A DNA stretch of 64,000 nt from an uncultured beta proteobacterium (GCA_903905655.1 CAIVHG010000007.1:30389-94388), one strand, 5' to 3'. Positions 52,399 through 63,381 are shown, counted from the stretch's first letter. Program-made: numbers and translations. The notes: generated from the sequence alone by a model not told the origin.

Positions 52399-54192
52399 TT
52401 GATACCTCAGGCTTTCATTCAGGATTTATTGAACCGCCTCGATATCGTGGCTGTGATCGAGCGCTACGTACCCCTCAAGCGCGCGGGCTCAAACTACGTG
52501 GCGTGTTGCCCGTTTCATACTGAAAAATCGCCATCGTTCACGGTGAGCGCGGCCAAGCAGTTCTATCACTGCTTCGGGTGCGGCGCCCACGGAACGGCCA
52601 TTGGCTTCGTCATGGAATACAGCGGCACCGGCTTCATCGACGCCGTCAAAGATCTCGCGCAGATGGCCGGCATGCAGGTGCCGGAATACCAGACCGAGCG
52701 CAGCGCAGCGAAAAGCGCGCAAGGCGACGATCTGGCAGGAGCTTTGCTCAAGGCGGCGCGCTACTACCGCACGCAGCTCAAAGAGGCGCCACAGGCGATC
52801 GAGTACCTGAGAAAGCGCGGCCTGTCGGGTGAGATCGCCAAGGAATTCGGCATCGGCTACGCGCCGGAAGGCTGGCAGAATCTGCAGACCGCGCTTGCCG
52901 ATTGCGGCCCCAAGGCAATGATCGCGGCCGGGCTCGTCATCGAGGCCGAAGGCGGCAAACGCTACGACCGTTTCCGCGACCGCATCATGTTTCCGATCGT
53001 CGACCAGCGCGGCCAGATCATCGGTTTCGGCGGACGCATCCTCGAGCGCGGCGAGCCCAAATACCTGAACTCGCCGGAGACGCCGCTGTTCGAGAAGGGC
53101 CGCGAGCTCTACGGCCTCTACCAGGCGCGGCGCGCGATTCGCGAAGCCAAGCGCGCGCTGGTGGTGGAAGGTTACATGGACGTGGTCGCGCTGGCGCAGC
53201 ACGGCATCGGCTACGCCGTGGCGACGCTCGGCACGGCGACCACTCCCACGCACCTGCAAAAGCTGCTGCGCCAAACCGATGAGATCGTATTTTGTTTCGA
53301 CGGCGATGCCGCCGGCCGCCGCGCTGCCTGGCGCGCGCTCGAAAACAGCCTCGATCAGCTGGTCGACGGCAAGCAGCTGTCGTTTCTGTTTTTGCCGCAG
53401 GGCGACGATCCGGACAGCTACGTGCGGAAATCAGGCAAGGACGCTTTCGAAGCGCTGTTTGGGCAGGCGCTTCCGCTGTCGCAGTACCTGATCAAGGAAT
53501 TGTCCTCGGGCGTCGATCTCGCTACCCCCGAAGGCCGGGCGAAGCTGCTCGAAGCGGCGCGCCCGCTGGTGAAAAGGATATCGGCGCCGCTGCTTGGGCT
53601 CATGCTGCGCAAGCAGCTCGCGCAGACCGCTGGTGTATCCCAGCAAGAACTGGACGCGCAGTTTCAGGTCAAACCTACCAGTTCAGCGCCCGCCGAGAGG
53701 TCCGCTCCTGCTGCGCGGCACTCTGCGCGGCCCGCCGCGCAGCGCAAGGCGCCCACTTCGATCCTGCGCTCGCTCATTGGGTGGCTGATGCTGCATCCGC
53801 AGTTGGCGCGCCTGGCGGAGCGTGAAGCGCTCGCGGATGGACGCGAGATGAGTACGCTGGATCAAGCGGAGCTGGCTACGCTCGACCGCCTGCTCGAGGC
53901 GGCGCAGCGCGAAGAGACGGTCGTAAGCTGGGTCGAGTATTTCCGCGGCACCGAACAAGAGCAATTACTGCGCCAGATCGAGCTGGCGCTGCTCACGCAC
54001 GAGGTGGCCGACTGGAGTTCCCAGGAGACCGAACGGGAATTCGTCGACGGCTGGGCGCAGTTATGCGAGCAGATGCGCAGAGGGCAGCTCGATTTGCTGA
54101 CCGAGAAATGGGCGCGCCAGAAGCCCACGCGCGAAGATGAAGAGCGCTATCGGCGGCTCTCCCAGCAAAAGCCGCACGCGACACAGAAGTGA
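52399..54192 (+). CDS. dnaG: DNA primase
   Basis: A 597-aa primase. The N-terminal CHC2 zinc finger is in CCPFHTEKSPSF and YHCFGCGAHG. The Toprim catalytic core has VVEGYMDVVALAQHG and FCFDGDAAGRRAAW, and a C-terminal helicase-binding domain follows residue about 450. The start appears to be TTG 52399, giving the usual MIPQAFIQDLL; no clear Shine-Dalgarno is seen before it, which may keep primase levels low as in the E. coli operon. Confidence 0.95.
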   Translation: MIPQAFIQDLLNRLDIVAVIERYVPLKRAGSNYVACCPFHTEKSPSFTVSAAKQFYHCFGCGAHGTAIGFVMEYSGTGFIDAVKDLAQMAGMQVPEYQTERSAAKSAQGDDLAGALLKAARYYRTQLKEAPQAIEYLRKRGLSGEIAKEFGIGYAPEGWQNLQTALADCGPKAMIAAGLVIEAEGGKRYDRFRDRIMFPIVDQRGQIIGFGGRILERGEPKYLNSPETPLFEKGRELYGLYQARRAIREAKRALVVEGYMDVVALAQHGIGYAVATLGTATTPTHLQKLLRQTDEIVFCFDGDAAGRRAAWRALENSLDQLVDGKQLSFLFLPQGDDPDSYVRKSGKDAFEALFGQALPLSQYLIKELSSGVDLATPEGRAKLLEAARPLVKRISAPLLGLMLRKQLAQTAGVSQQELDAQFQVKPTSSAPAERSAPAARHSARPAAQRKAPTSILRSLIGWLMLHPQLARLAEREALADGREMSTLDQAELATLDRLLEAAQREETVVSWVEYFRGTEQEQLLRQIELALLTHEVADWSSQETEREFVDGWAQLCEQMRRGQLDLLTEKWARQKPTREDEERYRRLSQQKPHATQK

Positions 54193-54211
54193 GTTGGCCA
54201 GCGTTTTTGGC

Positions 54212-54217
54212 TATAAT
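54212..54217 (+). promoter_or_regulatory. Candidate -10 element of an rpoD promoter
   Basis: A perfect TATAAT sits 36 nt before the rpoD ATG, in the 60-nt dnaG-rpoD gap. The only TTG-type -35 nearby (TTGGCC, 54194) is too close at 12 nt, so activity would rely on an activator or weak -35. Confidence 0.45.
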
Positions 54218-54252
54218 CAACGGTTTTTCCGAAAACCATCAGGTGGACGAAA

Positions 54253-56502
<2,250 letters not shown>

Positions 56503-56587
56503 CCGGCGCGTGCCGGGGTACGGCGGCGCAATGTTGCGCGTCGCCGGCAGCGCCGCTACAGTGGTGCTGCCCTCGCTGCGATCAATA

Positions 56588-57304
56588 ATGGACAGTGGCA
56601 TCTGGATCAGCTGGTACGATCTGCCGGAGCGCGGGCGCTCTGACTATCTCGCCTGGCTGCATGAAATCCATATCCCCGCGCTGCTCAAGCGGCCGGGCTG
56701 GTTGTGGGCCGCGCATTACGCATCGCTCGAGCGACCGAGCAGAAACCACACGCTAACTCATGTCGATGATTCATCGCTGCCGACCGGGGACCGCTACATA
56801 CTCCTGTTCGGCGCCGAGCATGCGCACGTGTTCGGCGACATCGTTGCCGGCGCGCTCAGCGCCGCGCTCTCTCCGCAGGATCGTGCGATGCTCGCGCTGA
56901 GGCAGGGCGAGCGCTCTAACGTGTTTACCGAAGCTGCGCGCGTCACCGGTTCCGCGGAGCGCAGCTATGCCGCCGGGATGGTGCCCGCGCCCTGCATACA
57001 GCTGGGCAGCTACAACTGCGCGTGGCAGGACGAAGAGGAATTGCTGGCGTGGTACGCGCAGTGGCGCCTGCCTGCCATGGAAAAGCTTCCCGGCATGGTG
57101 CGCACGCGCAAGCTGGCGAGCGTCGCCGGCTGGGCGAAGCATGCGCTCATCTACGAATGGACTTCGCTCGAAGCGCGCAACCAGGTTTGGTCCACTTACG
57201 AGAACGAGCATCCGGAAATGAAAGCGTGGTCCGCGCGCATGGTCCCGAAACTGACGCATGCGCCCGGATCGGCCAACGTCGCCCTCCGCATCTGGCCCGC
57301 CTGA
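56588..57304 (+). CDS. Unrecognised protein, possibly dimeric alpha/beta-barrel fold
   Basis: A 238-aa soluble protein that I cannot assign to a named family. It appears to contain two similar halves. ISWYDLPERGRSDYLAWLHEIHIPALLKRPGW starts the first (residues about 6-38), and a Trp/Tyr-rich stretch with LLAWYAQWRLPAMEKLPGMVRTR begins the second (about 157-180). A hydrophobic-strand, helix, 'LP-x-xxR' pattern repeated twice is typical of EthD/dimeric ferredoxin-like barrels. ATG 56588 gives the first strand directly; longer upstream forms have no similarity. First gene of the accessory stretch after rpoD. Confidence 0.55.
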   Translation: MDSGIWISWYDLPERGRSDYLAWLHEIHIPALLKRPGWLWAAHYASLERPSRNHTLTHVDDSSLPTGDRYILLFGAEHAHVFGDIVAGALSAALSPQDRAMLALRQGERSNVFTEAARVTGSAERSYAAGMVPAPCIQLGSYNCAWQDEEELLAWYAQWRLPAMEKLPGMVRTRKLASVAGWAKHALIYEWTSLEARNQVWSTYENEHPEMKAWSARMVPKLTHAPGSANVALRIWPA

Positions 57305-57308
57305 CGCT

Positions 57309-58244
57309 TCAGCGTTTGGGCTTGCGCCGCGCAGGCGCAGACTTCACACCCGCAAGCTTTCGCAGCACGGCGTGCACCACCGCAGTGTCGTCTTTCGCAT
57401 GGCCGGCCCGCAAGGCCGCGTCGTAGTAGCGCTTGCTTGCGCTGAACAGCGGCGTCGGGCAGTCGAGCGACGCGGCAAACTCCCCGATGATGCCGATGTC
57501 CTTCTGGTAGATGTCGACTTTCATGGTTGCCGGCCGGTAGCGGCGGCTGGCCATCAGCGGACCACGCACTTCGAACATGCGCGAACTGCCCGCGCCGTCC
57601 TTGATTACGCGATACATGAGCTGTGCATCTACGCCGGCGCGTTCCGCGAGCACGAACGCCTCGGCTGCCGACAGGTTGTGGATCGTGACCAGCAGGTTGG
57701 CGATGAATTTGAGCTTGGAGCCAGTGCCGAATGCCCCGCAGTAGTAGGCGTTGCGCGCGAAACCCGCGAGCAGCGCGCGGCAGCGCGTGAACGCACGCTG
57801 CTCGCCGCTGGCATAGATCACGATGTCTTTGTTGGCGGCCTGGGCGCCGGTGCCGCTCACCGGGCAGTCGAGCAGCGTCACGCCGCGGGCAGCGAGCCGC
57901 TTGCGCGCGCATTCCTTGACTGCCAGCGGCAGCGTGCTGGTCTCGATGATCACGGTGCCGCGCCGCGCGCTCGCCGCCACGCCGTCGGGCCCGAACAGCG
58001 CCGCCTCGAACGCCGCCACCGATGGCAGCGAGCTCACGATGCGCCGCGTGGTGCCGGCGAGCGCCGCGGGCGAGGCTGCGGCGCTGCCGCCCAGCCTGCG
58101 CAGCGCAGCGCGCTTTGCCGGTAGCGGGTCGTAGCCTGCGATTTCGAAGCGGGCTGCGATCAGATGCCGGGCATAGGCCCCGCCCATGATGCCGAGGCCG
58201 AGGATACCCACCGCTTCCGGTTGTTGTTTGCGTTTGGTCGCCAT
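57309..58244 (-). CDS. 3-hydroxyisobutyrate dehydrogenase-family NAD(P)-dependent oxidoreductase
   Basis: A 311-aa beta-hydroxyacid dehydrogenase. The N-terminal Rossmann motif is VGILGLGIMGGAYA, followed by the substrate-binding DCPVSGTGAQAA (DAPVSGG-type), and the catalytic Lys segment KLKFIANLLVTIHNLSAAEA (GxxxKxxxN). Substrates in the family include 3-hydroxyisobutyrate, tartronate semialdehyde, glyoxylate and succinic semialdehyde; the exact one is not readable. ATG 58244 has GGAGGA 6 nt upstream. It ends with a basic Lys/Arg tail and converges with the barrel-like gene. Confidence 0.85.
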   Translation of the reverse strand: MATKRKQQPEAVGILGLGIMGGAYARHLIAARFEIAGYDPLPAKRAALRRLGGSAAASPAALAGTTRRIVSSLPSVAAFEAALFGPDGVAASARRGTVIIETSTLPLAVKECARKRLAARGVTLLDCPVSGTGAQAANKDIVIYASGEQRAFTRCRALLAGFARNAYYCGAFGTGSKLKFIANLLVTIHNLSAAEAFVLAERAGVDAQLMYRVIKDGAGSSRMFEVRGPLMASRRYRPATMKVDIYQKDIGIIGEFAASLDCPTPLFSASKRYYDAALRAGHAKDDTAVVHAVLRKLAGVKSAPARRKPKR

Positions 58245-58700
58245 CTCATTCCTCCAATGCCACGCATGATTACAGTAAGCGTTCCCCTGTGCAACCGTCT
58301 TGCCCAATGGTGCATTCTGGCAGAACCGGTTTCGTCCGGTGCGGCATGCTGGCAAGTGTCGTGTTCTTGCCCGGTGTTGCATCGGGCAGGCCGCGTTTCG
58401 CCCAGCTTGGCATGCGGGCCGGTAATGCCCGCATTACGCGCAAGCATGGGCGCCAAATGCAAAAAAAGCGTGCTTCGTGTATGCTCTGCATATGCTTGGG
58501 TGCGGGGTGTCATGAAGTGCGCCGCACACTGTAGCGGAGACAGGTAAAACAGAGGATCTAACCGGCGCAGTCGGTCGTGACGTACGCCGGATCAACGATT
58601 AATAATTCGCTTGCATGCGGCGATTACAGCGTCGATCAGAGGCGGTTTGCGCGCCCGCGGTCGACATGAACCGATGTATACCGATAATTTCTCATAGAAA
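58245..58700. other. Long intergenic region with degenerate ~33-bp tandem repeats
   Basis: No gene is seen in about 455 bases. Between 58305 and 58445 a pattern of TG..GCATnCTGGCA or GCAT.CGGGC followed by a C/T-rich stretch recurs about every 31-35 bp (GCAT at 58312, 58344, 58379, 58410, and a weaker one near 58442). Promoters of the divergent dehydrogenase and M24 genes must lie here, but no clear -35/-10 pair was found. Confidence 0.5.
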
Positions 58701-58711
58701 AGGAGTGCGAG

Positions 58712-59989
58712 ATGGCTAACGTAGGCTCGGTGGGACTGGACTGGCAGGAACGCGTCAATTGGGACCGTCTGCGCAAGTACCGGCTGGAACGCGCGCGCGA
58801 AAAAATGAAGGCCCACGGCCTGGGCGCGATGCTGCTCATGTACGATGAAAACGTGCGCTATGTGACGAGCACGCTCACTCCCGGCTGGAACCGTCTCAAG
58901 CCCGGACTGCGCTATGCGCTGCTGTGCGGCGACGACGCGCCGGTGCTGTTCGAGCAGGGCGACATCGGCATCCACATCGAGAAGCATTCGCCGTGGATCC
59001 CCAAAGAGAACATCCGCTACTCCTACGCCTGGATCAAGGGCGCAGCCGGCGCCGCCTCGACCCAGCAGGTCACCAAGTTTACCAACGCGATCAAGCAGGA
59101 GATGAAGAAGCGCGGCGTGGACGGCATGAAGCTGGGTGTCGATTTCGTCGACATCAACATGATCCAGGTCTTCAAGGATTCGAAGATCGATTGGACCGAC
59201 GGCATGACGCCGATGATGGAAGCGCGCGCCGTCAAGAACCAGGACGAGCAGGAGTGCTTCCGCCAGGTCGGCGCGATCGGCGACGCCGCGCACTGGGAGT
59301 TCATGAAGTTCCTGCGCCCGGGGCTCACTGAGAACCAGCTGACCGCGCACATCATGGAGTACCTCTACAACATCCCCGGCATGGAGGATGTCGAGGACGT
59401 GATCGTGTCCTCGGGGCTCAACACCTGGCCCAACTGGCGCAATTTCTCCGACCGCATCATCAAGCCCGGCGACATCGTGTTCATGGATCTCGCAGCGCTC
59501 ACTTGGAACGGCTACAAGTCCTGCTACTACCGCACCTACTGCGTGGGCAAGGAGCCGACGCAGGAGCAGAAGGACTATTACGCGACCGCGCTCAAGTGGC
59601 TGTATGACTCGATCAAGGCCGTGAAGGCCGGGTGCACGACGCGCGACATCGCAATGAAGTGGCCGTCGGCGAAGGAAACCTGGGGCTACGAAGAGGAAGA
59701 CCAGGCCGCCGCTAATCTGTGGGGCCACGGACTGGGCCTCGCGCAGTACGACCAGCCGGTCATCTCGCGCATCTGGTCGCTCGACCACCCGATCGAGATC
59801 AAGGAAGGCATGACCTTCGCGCTGGAGACCCAGCACGGCAAGAACCACCAGTGGGGCGTGCGCATCGAGGAGATGCTGATCGTGCACAAGGACAGCGTCG
59901 AGATCGTGTCCAACTTCCCGGTCGAGCAGATCACGGTGGTCGATCCGATGCCGGGCTATTCGACCTACGGCAAGCTTGCCGGTCAGTAG
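58712..59989 (+). CDS. M24-fold (Xaa-Pro aminopeptidase/creatinase-like) protein with altered metal site
   Basis: A 425-aa pita-bread-fold protein: N-terminal creatinase-like domain (about 1-180) and C-terminal M24 domain. Expected metal ligands D259 (FMDLAAL), H339 (GHGLGL), E372 (ALETQ) and E386 (RIEEM) are present, but the second Asp in the GY..D..RT motif is replaced: the protein reads GYKSCYYRT, with Cys271. A canonical dinuclear peptidase is therefore doubtful; creatinase-like or lyase (DddP-like) chemistry is possible. AGGAG lies 6 nt before the ATG. Probably co-transcribed with the next three genes. Confidence 0.8.
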   Translation: MANVGSVGLDWQERVNWDRLRKYRLERAREKMKAHGLGAMLLMYDENVRYVTSTLTPGWNRLKPGLRYALLCGDDAPVLFEQGDIGIHIEKHSPWIPKENIRYSYAWIKGAAGAASTQQVTKFTNAIKQEMKKRGVDGMKLGVDFVDINMIQVFKDSKIDWTDGMTPMMEARAVKNQDEQECFRQVGAIGDAAHWEFMKFLRPGLTENQLTAHIMEYLYNIPGMEDVEDVIVSSGLNTWPNWRNFSDRIIKPGDIVFMDLAALTWNGYKSCYYRTYCVGKEPTQEQKDYYATALKWLYDSIKAVKAGCTTRDIAMKWPSAKETWGYEEEDQAAANLWGHGLGLAQYDQPVISRIWSLDHPIEIKEGMTFALETQHGKNHQWGVRIEEMLIVHKDSVEIVSNFPVEQITVVDPMPGYSTYGKLAGQ

Positions 59990-60037
59990 TCTCACTCAGG
60001 CGGCGGGCATTGCGTCCGCCGCCGATTAAGCACAGCA

Positions 60038-61324
60038 ATGACACAACTGGTAGTTCCCTGTACCGCGCCTGAAGCGGCAGACGCTCAGCGCTTCGGTCCC
60101 AAGGCGGCGAATCTCGCCGCGCTCGGCCACGCCGGTCTGCCGATACCGGAAGGCTTCTGTCTGGATGCCGCTGCGTACCGCAAGCAGATCGCAGCCCTCG
60201 GGCTGGAAGCCGCTGCGCGCGGCGTATTCGCGGCGGACGATCGGCCGCAGGCGCGCCGCCATGCGCTGGCGATGAAGCTGGGGCTCCTCGATCAGGGCAT
60301 CATCCCTGAGATCCTGGAACCTCTGCTCACGGCCTGGCGGGTACTCACCGACGGCGGAAACCGGCTCTGCGCCGTGCGCTCCTCTGCGCTGGTCGAGGAT
60401 CGCGCGGGCTCGAGCTTTGCCGGACAGTTCGAAAGCTTCATCGGCATCTACAGCGAGGCCGACTTTATCACTTCCGTGCGTTCGTGCTGGGGCGCGCTGT
60501 GGGCGACGCGTGCGCTGCGCTACATGGCGGGGCACGACATCGATCCGGCGTCGACCGCGATGGCGGTGTTGGTGCAGCCTCTGATCAACGCGCGCTCATC
60601 CGGCGGTGGGCTGAGCCGCACCTCGGATGGCGGCATGCTGCTCTCCGCGACCTGGGGTCTGGGCTCGGCCATTGCGCAGGGCGAGGTGACCCCCGACCGT
60701 TATCAGTTTTCAAGCGACGGCAAGCTCGTCGATATCCTCGCCGGAAACAAGGATCACAGCATTGGTTGCGTTCTCCATGAAGAGCCGGAGCCGAGCTTCG
60801 TGGCGCACAATCTGAGGCGCGAGCCGTGCCTGAGCCCAGCGCAGGCTCAGGAACTCGGCGACCTGATGTCCCGCGTCGAGAAGCTGATGAATATGCCGGT
60901 CGAAATCGAGTGGGCGCTCGACGACGAAGGCTTCAAGCTCCTGCAGGGGCGCCCGCTTATCATGCAGCCCGCTCACGTGCCCGACGAGGAATGGGCGAGC
61001 CACCCGCGATTGAACGGCCATCCGGCAGGTATAGGGTGGGGCACCGGGCGTGCCTGCGTCGTAAACTGCGAGTGCGAGCTCGCCCGCATCGCGCCCGGCG
61101 ATGTGCTGGTGACCAAGATCGCCGGACCCGCGCTCACGCATATTCTGCAGCAGGTCTCAGGCGTGGTCGCGGAGCGCGGCGGCAGCACTTCGCACCTGGC
61201 ATCGCTCGCGCGCGAGCGCGGCATCCCCATGGTGCTGGGCGTGCACGACGCGACGACGCGCATTCCCAACGGCTCCATGGTTGCGGTGGACGGCGTGGCC
61301 GGCATCGTGCGCTGGATGCGCTGA
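60038..61324 (+). CDS. PEP-synthase-like ATP-grasp plus phosphohistidine protein lacking the PEP/pyruvate domain
   Basis: A 428-aa protein. Residues about 10-330 are a PPDK/PEP-synthase ATP-binding domain (GPKAANL with Lys22, CAVRSSALVEDRAGSSFAGQ near 112-131, then EIEWALDDEGFKLLQGRP). Residues about 340-425 are the swivelling phosphohistidine domain, with GGSTSHLASLARERGIP and H386. The C-terminal PEP/pyruvate TIM barrel (about 350 aa) is absent. ATP would phosphorylate H386, and the acceptor is unknown. Similar architectures occur in phenylphosphate synthase and rifampicin phosphotransferase. It lies 48 nt after the M24 gene and 22 nt before a dehydrogenase. Confidence 0.8.
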   Translation: MTQLVVPCTAPEAADAQRFGPKAANLAALGHAGLPIPEGFCLDAAAYRKQIAALGLEAAARGVFAADDRPQARRHALAMKLGLLDQGIIPEILEPLLTAWRVLTDGGNRLCAVRSSALVEDRAGSSFAGQFESFIGIYSEADFITSVRSCWGALWATRALRYMAGHDIDPASTAMAVLVQPLINARSSGGGLSRTSDGGMLLSATWGLGSAIAQGEVTPDRYQFSSDGKLVDILAGNKDHSIGCVLHEEPEPSFVAHNLRREPCLSPAQAQELGDLMSRVEKLMNMPVEIEWALDDEGFKLLQGRPLIMQPAHVPDEEWASHPRLNGHPAGIGWGTGRACVVNCECELARIAPGDVLVTKIAGPALTHILQQVSGVVAERGGSTSHLASLARERGIPMVLGVHDATTRIPNGSMVAVDGVAGIVRWMR

Positions 61325-61346
61325 GCGAGATCGCTGAGCGAGATAA

Positions 61347-62342
61347 ATGTCCGGTGAGCGCCCGCGGGTCTATATCACCCAACCGGTCGCGGCGAGCGCA
61401 CTCGATCGGCTGCGGCAGGCGGCTGATGTGGTTTTCAATCCCGATGCGCTGCACATCCCAAGCAAGAACGAGCTGATCACGGCGGTGCGCGATGCACACG
61501 TCCTCTACTGCCTGCTGCAAGATCGCGTGGATGCAGATGTGATCGCGGCCGGCAGCAGCCTGCGGGCAATCGCAACGATGAAGATCACGCCTTCCGATAT
61601 CGACGTGGCGGCGGCCAGCGCACGGCGAATTCCGGTGACGGTAATTCCTCCGCTGGTCACCGAAGCGACGGCCGACATCGCATTCGCACTGCTGCTTGCG
61701 GTGGCGCGGCGGGTCGCAGAGGGTGACCGTCTGGTGCGCGCTGGTGTTTTTCCCGGCTCACAGTCCGCTTATCTCGAAGGCGCCATGGTCTATGGCAAGA
61801 CGCTGGGGCTCGTCGGTGGCGGCGGGCGCATCGGCCGCGCCGTGGCGCTGCGCGCACGCGGCTTCGGCATGCGGCTCATCTACTGGGGGCCGCGCCGGCT
61901 CGCCGCAGGTGACGAGCAGGAAGCGGGCCTCGAGTACGCCCCGCTCGACGAATTGCTCGCGAACTCAGACTTCGTCAGCCTGCACACGCCGCTCAAGCCC
62001 GAGACGCGCCATCAGATCGGCGCGCGCGAACTCGCCCTCATGAAGCCCACCGCGTTTCTCATCAACACCGCGCGCGGTGCCATCGTCGACGAGCCGGCAC
62101 TCGCGCATGCGCTCGCCGAGCGTACGATCGCCGGCGCCGGGCTCGATGTCTATGAAGACGAGCCGCACGTAACACCCGCGCTGCTCGCGATGAACCAGGT
62201 GGTGCTCACGCCGCATCTCGGAAGCGCGGTGCGTGAATTGCGCGAGCAGATGGCGCACGTGGTGGTTGACAATATCCTGGCAGTGCTCGCCGGAGAGCAG
62301 CCGCCCAACTGCTGCAACCCTGAGATCTATGCGACTGCCTGA
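61347..62342 (+). CDS. D-isomer-specific 2-hydroxyacid dehydrogenase (first copy)
   Basis: A 331-aa NAD(P)-dependent dehydrogenase. The Rossmann motif is GLVGGGGRIG (GxGxxG), and the catalytic triad Arg-Glu-His appears in NTARGAIVDE, LDVYEDEP and TPHLGSA. Family members interconvert 2-keto acids and D-2-hydroxy acids (glyoxylate/hydroxypyruvate reductase, phosphoglycerate dehydrogenase and others). LDVYEDEPHV and the lack of an ACT domain argue against full-length SerA. It is 22 nt downstream of the phosphotransferase-like gene. Confidence 0.88.
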   Translation: MSGERPRVYITQPVAASALDRLRQAADVVFNPDALHIPSKNELITAVRDAHVLYCLLQDRVDADVIAAGSSLRAIATMKITPSDIDVAAASARRIPVTVIPPLVTEATADIAFALLLAVARRVAEGDRLVRAGVFPGSQSAYLEGAMVYGKTLGLVGGGGRIGRAVALRARGFGMRLIYWGPRRLAAGDEQEAGLEYAPLDELLANSDFVSLHTPLKPETRHQIGARELALMKPTAFLINTARGAIVDEPALAHALAERTIAGAGLDVYEDEPHVTPALLAMNQVVLTPHLGSAVRELREQMAHVVVDNILAVLAGEQPPNCCNPEIYATA

Positions 62343-62391
62343 CGGGCAGGCATTATCCACTTTCATAAAACGCGACTACAAAGGAACGATC

Positions 62392-63381
62392 ATGGCAGGC
62401 AAAGCAAAGGTAGTGCTGACCGATTACGTCTGGGAATCTCTGGACGTCGAGAAGAAAACGCTCGCAGGCCTTGCGGACTTGGTGCCGATGCAGACCAAGA
62501 AGCCCGATGAGTTTCTAAAAGAGGCGGCGGATTGCGATGCGCTGCTCAACACCTACGCTGGTCCGATTACCGCGGCGGATATGGCAAAGATGCCCAAGTG
62601 CAAGATCATCGCGCGCTACGGCATCGGTGTAGACACCATAGATCTGGAGGCCGCGACCCAGGCTGGGATCATCGTCACCAACAATCCCACCTATTGCATC
62701 GAGGAAGTGGCCGAGCACGCGTTTTCAATGATGCTCGCGTGCGCGCGCAAAATCGCGTTCTACGACCGGCTGGTGCGTGCCGGGCGCTGGGAAGTGCCGC
62801 CCGGCAAGCCGATGTTCAGGGTCTCCGGCAGCACGCTGGGCCTGGTCGGGTTCGGCAACATCGCGCGCCAGGTCGCAATCCGCGCCGTGGCGTTCGGCAT
62901 GAAAGTGCTGTTTGCGGACCCCTTCGTCAAAGCCGGGCAGTTCGGCGATCTGGGCACCAAGTGCGAGCTCGAGCAGTTGTTCCGTGAGTCGGATTACGTG
63001 TCGCTGCATCCGCCGCTCATGGCGGAGACGCGCAAGATGATGAACGACAGCACCTTCTCTCAGATGAAGCCCACTGCGTTTCTCATCAACTGCGGTCGCG
63101 GTCCGCTGGTGGACACCGATGCGCTGGTGCGCGCGCTGGATGCGAAAAAGATCGCCGGCTGCGCGCTCGACACTACCGACCCCGAGCCGCTGCCCAATCC
63201 GCATCCGTTGCGCAATCGCGAGAACGTCATCATCAATCCTCATGCCGCCTGGTACAGCGAACAGGCGATGGTTGGGCTGCAGGCGGGCGCGCCGGGCGAA
63301 GTGCGGCGCGTGCTCACTGGAGAATGGCCGGTGAACGTGGTGAATCGCGCCGTCAAAGGAAAGAGCCGCGCCGGACTCTGA
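62392..63381 (+). CDS. D-isomer-specific 2-hydroxyacid dehydrogenase, CtBP-like (second copy)
   Basis: A 329-aa dehydrogenase only distantly similar to its neighbour, so not a recent duplication. Rossmann motif GLVGFGNIARQ; catalytic residues in NCGRGPLVD, the TDPEPLP Glu and NPHAAWYS His. The YGIGVDTIDLEAATQAGI and MMLACARKI segments resemble the bacterial C-terminal-binding-protein-like/phosphoglycerate dehydrogenase group. AAGGA lies 6 nt before ATG 62392; upstream in-frame codons overlap the first dehydrogenase and are excluded. Same substrate class is likely but not shown. Confidence 0.87.
   Translation: MAGKAKVVLTDYVWESLDVEKKTLAGLADLVPMQTKKPDEFLKEAADCDALLNTYAGPITAADMAKMPKCKIIARYGIGVDTIDLEAATQAGIIVTNNPTYCIEEVAEHAFSMMLACARKIAFYDRLVRAGRWEVPPGKPMFRVSGSTLGLVGFGNIARQVAIRAVAFGMKVLFADPFVKAGQFGDLGTKCELEQLFRESDYVSLHPPLMAETRKMMNDSTFSQMKPTAFLINCGRGPLVDTDALVRALDAKKIAGCALDTTDPEPLPNPHPLRNRENVIINPHAAWYSEQAMVGLQAGAPGEVRRVLTGEWPVNVVNRAVKGKSRAGL

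Noticed and set aside
56503..56587. Possible tRNA gene downstream of rpoD, common in some betaproteobacteria
   Set aside because: No T-loop (GTTCGAATC-type) or acceptor-stem pairing is present in this short gap.
58312..58445. Regular ~33-bp periodicity suggesting a CRISPR array
   Set aside because: Units are degenerate, there are no identical direct repeats with unique spacers, and no cas gene is present.
61347..63381. Tandem duplication of a 2-hydroxyacid dehydrogenase
   Set aside because: The two proteins share only family motifs; their N-terminal halves, Rossmann loops and catalytic-loop sequences differ, so a recent duplication is not supported.
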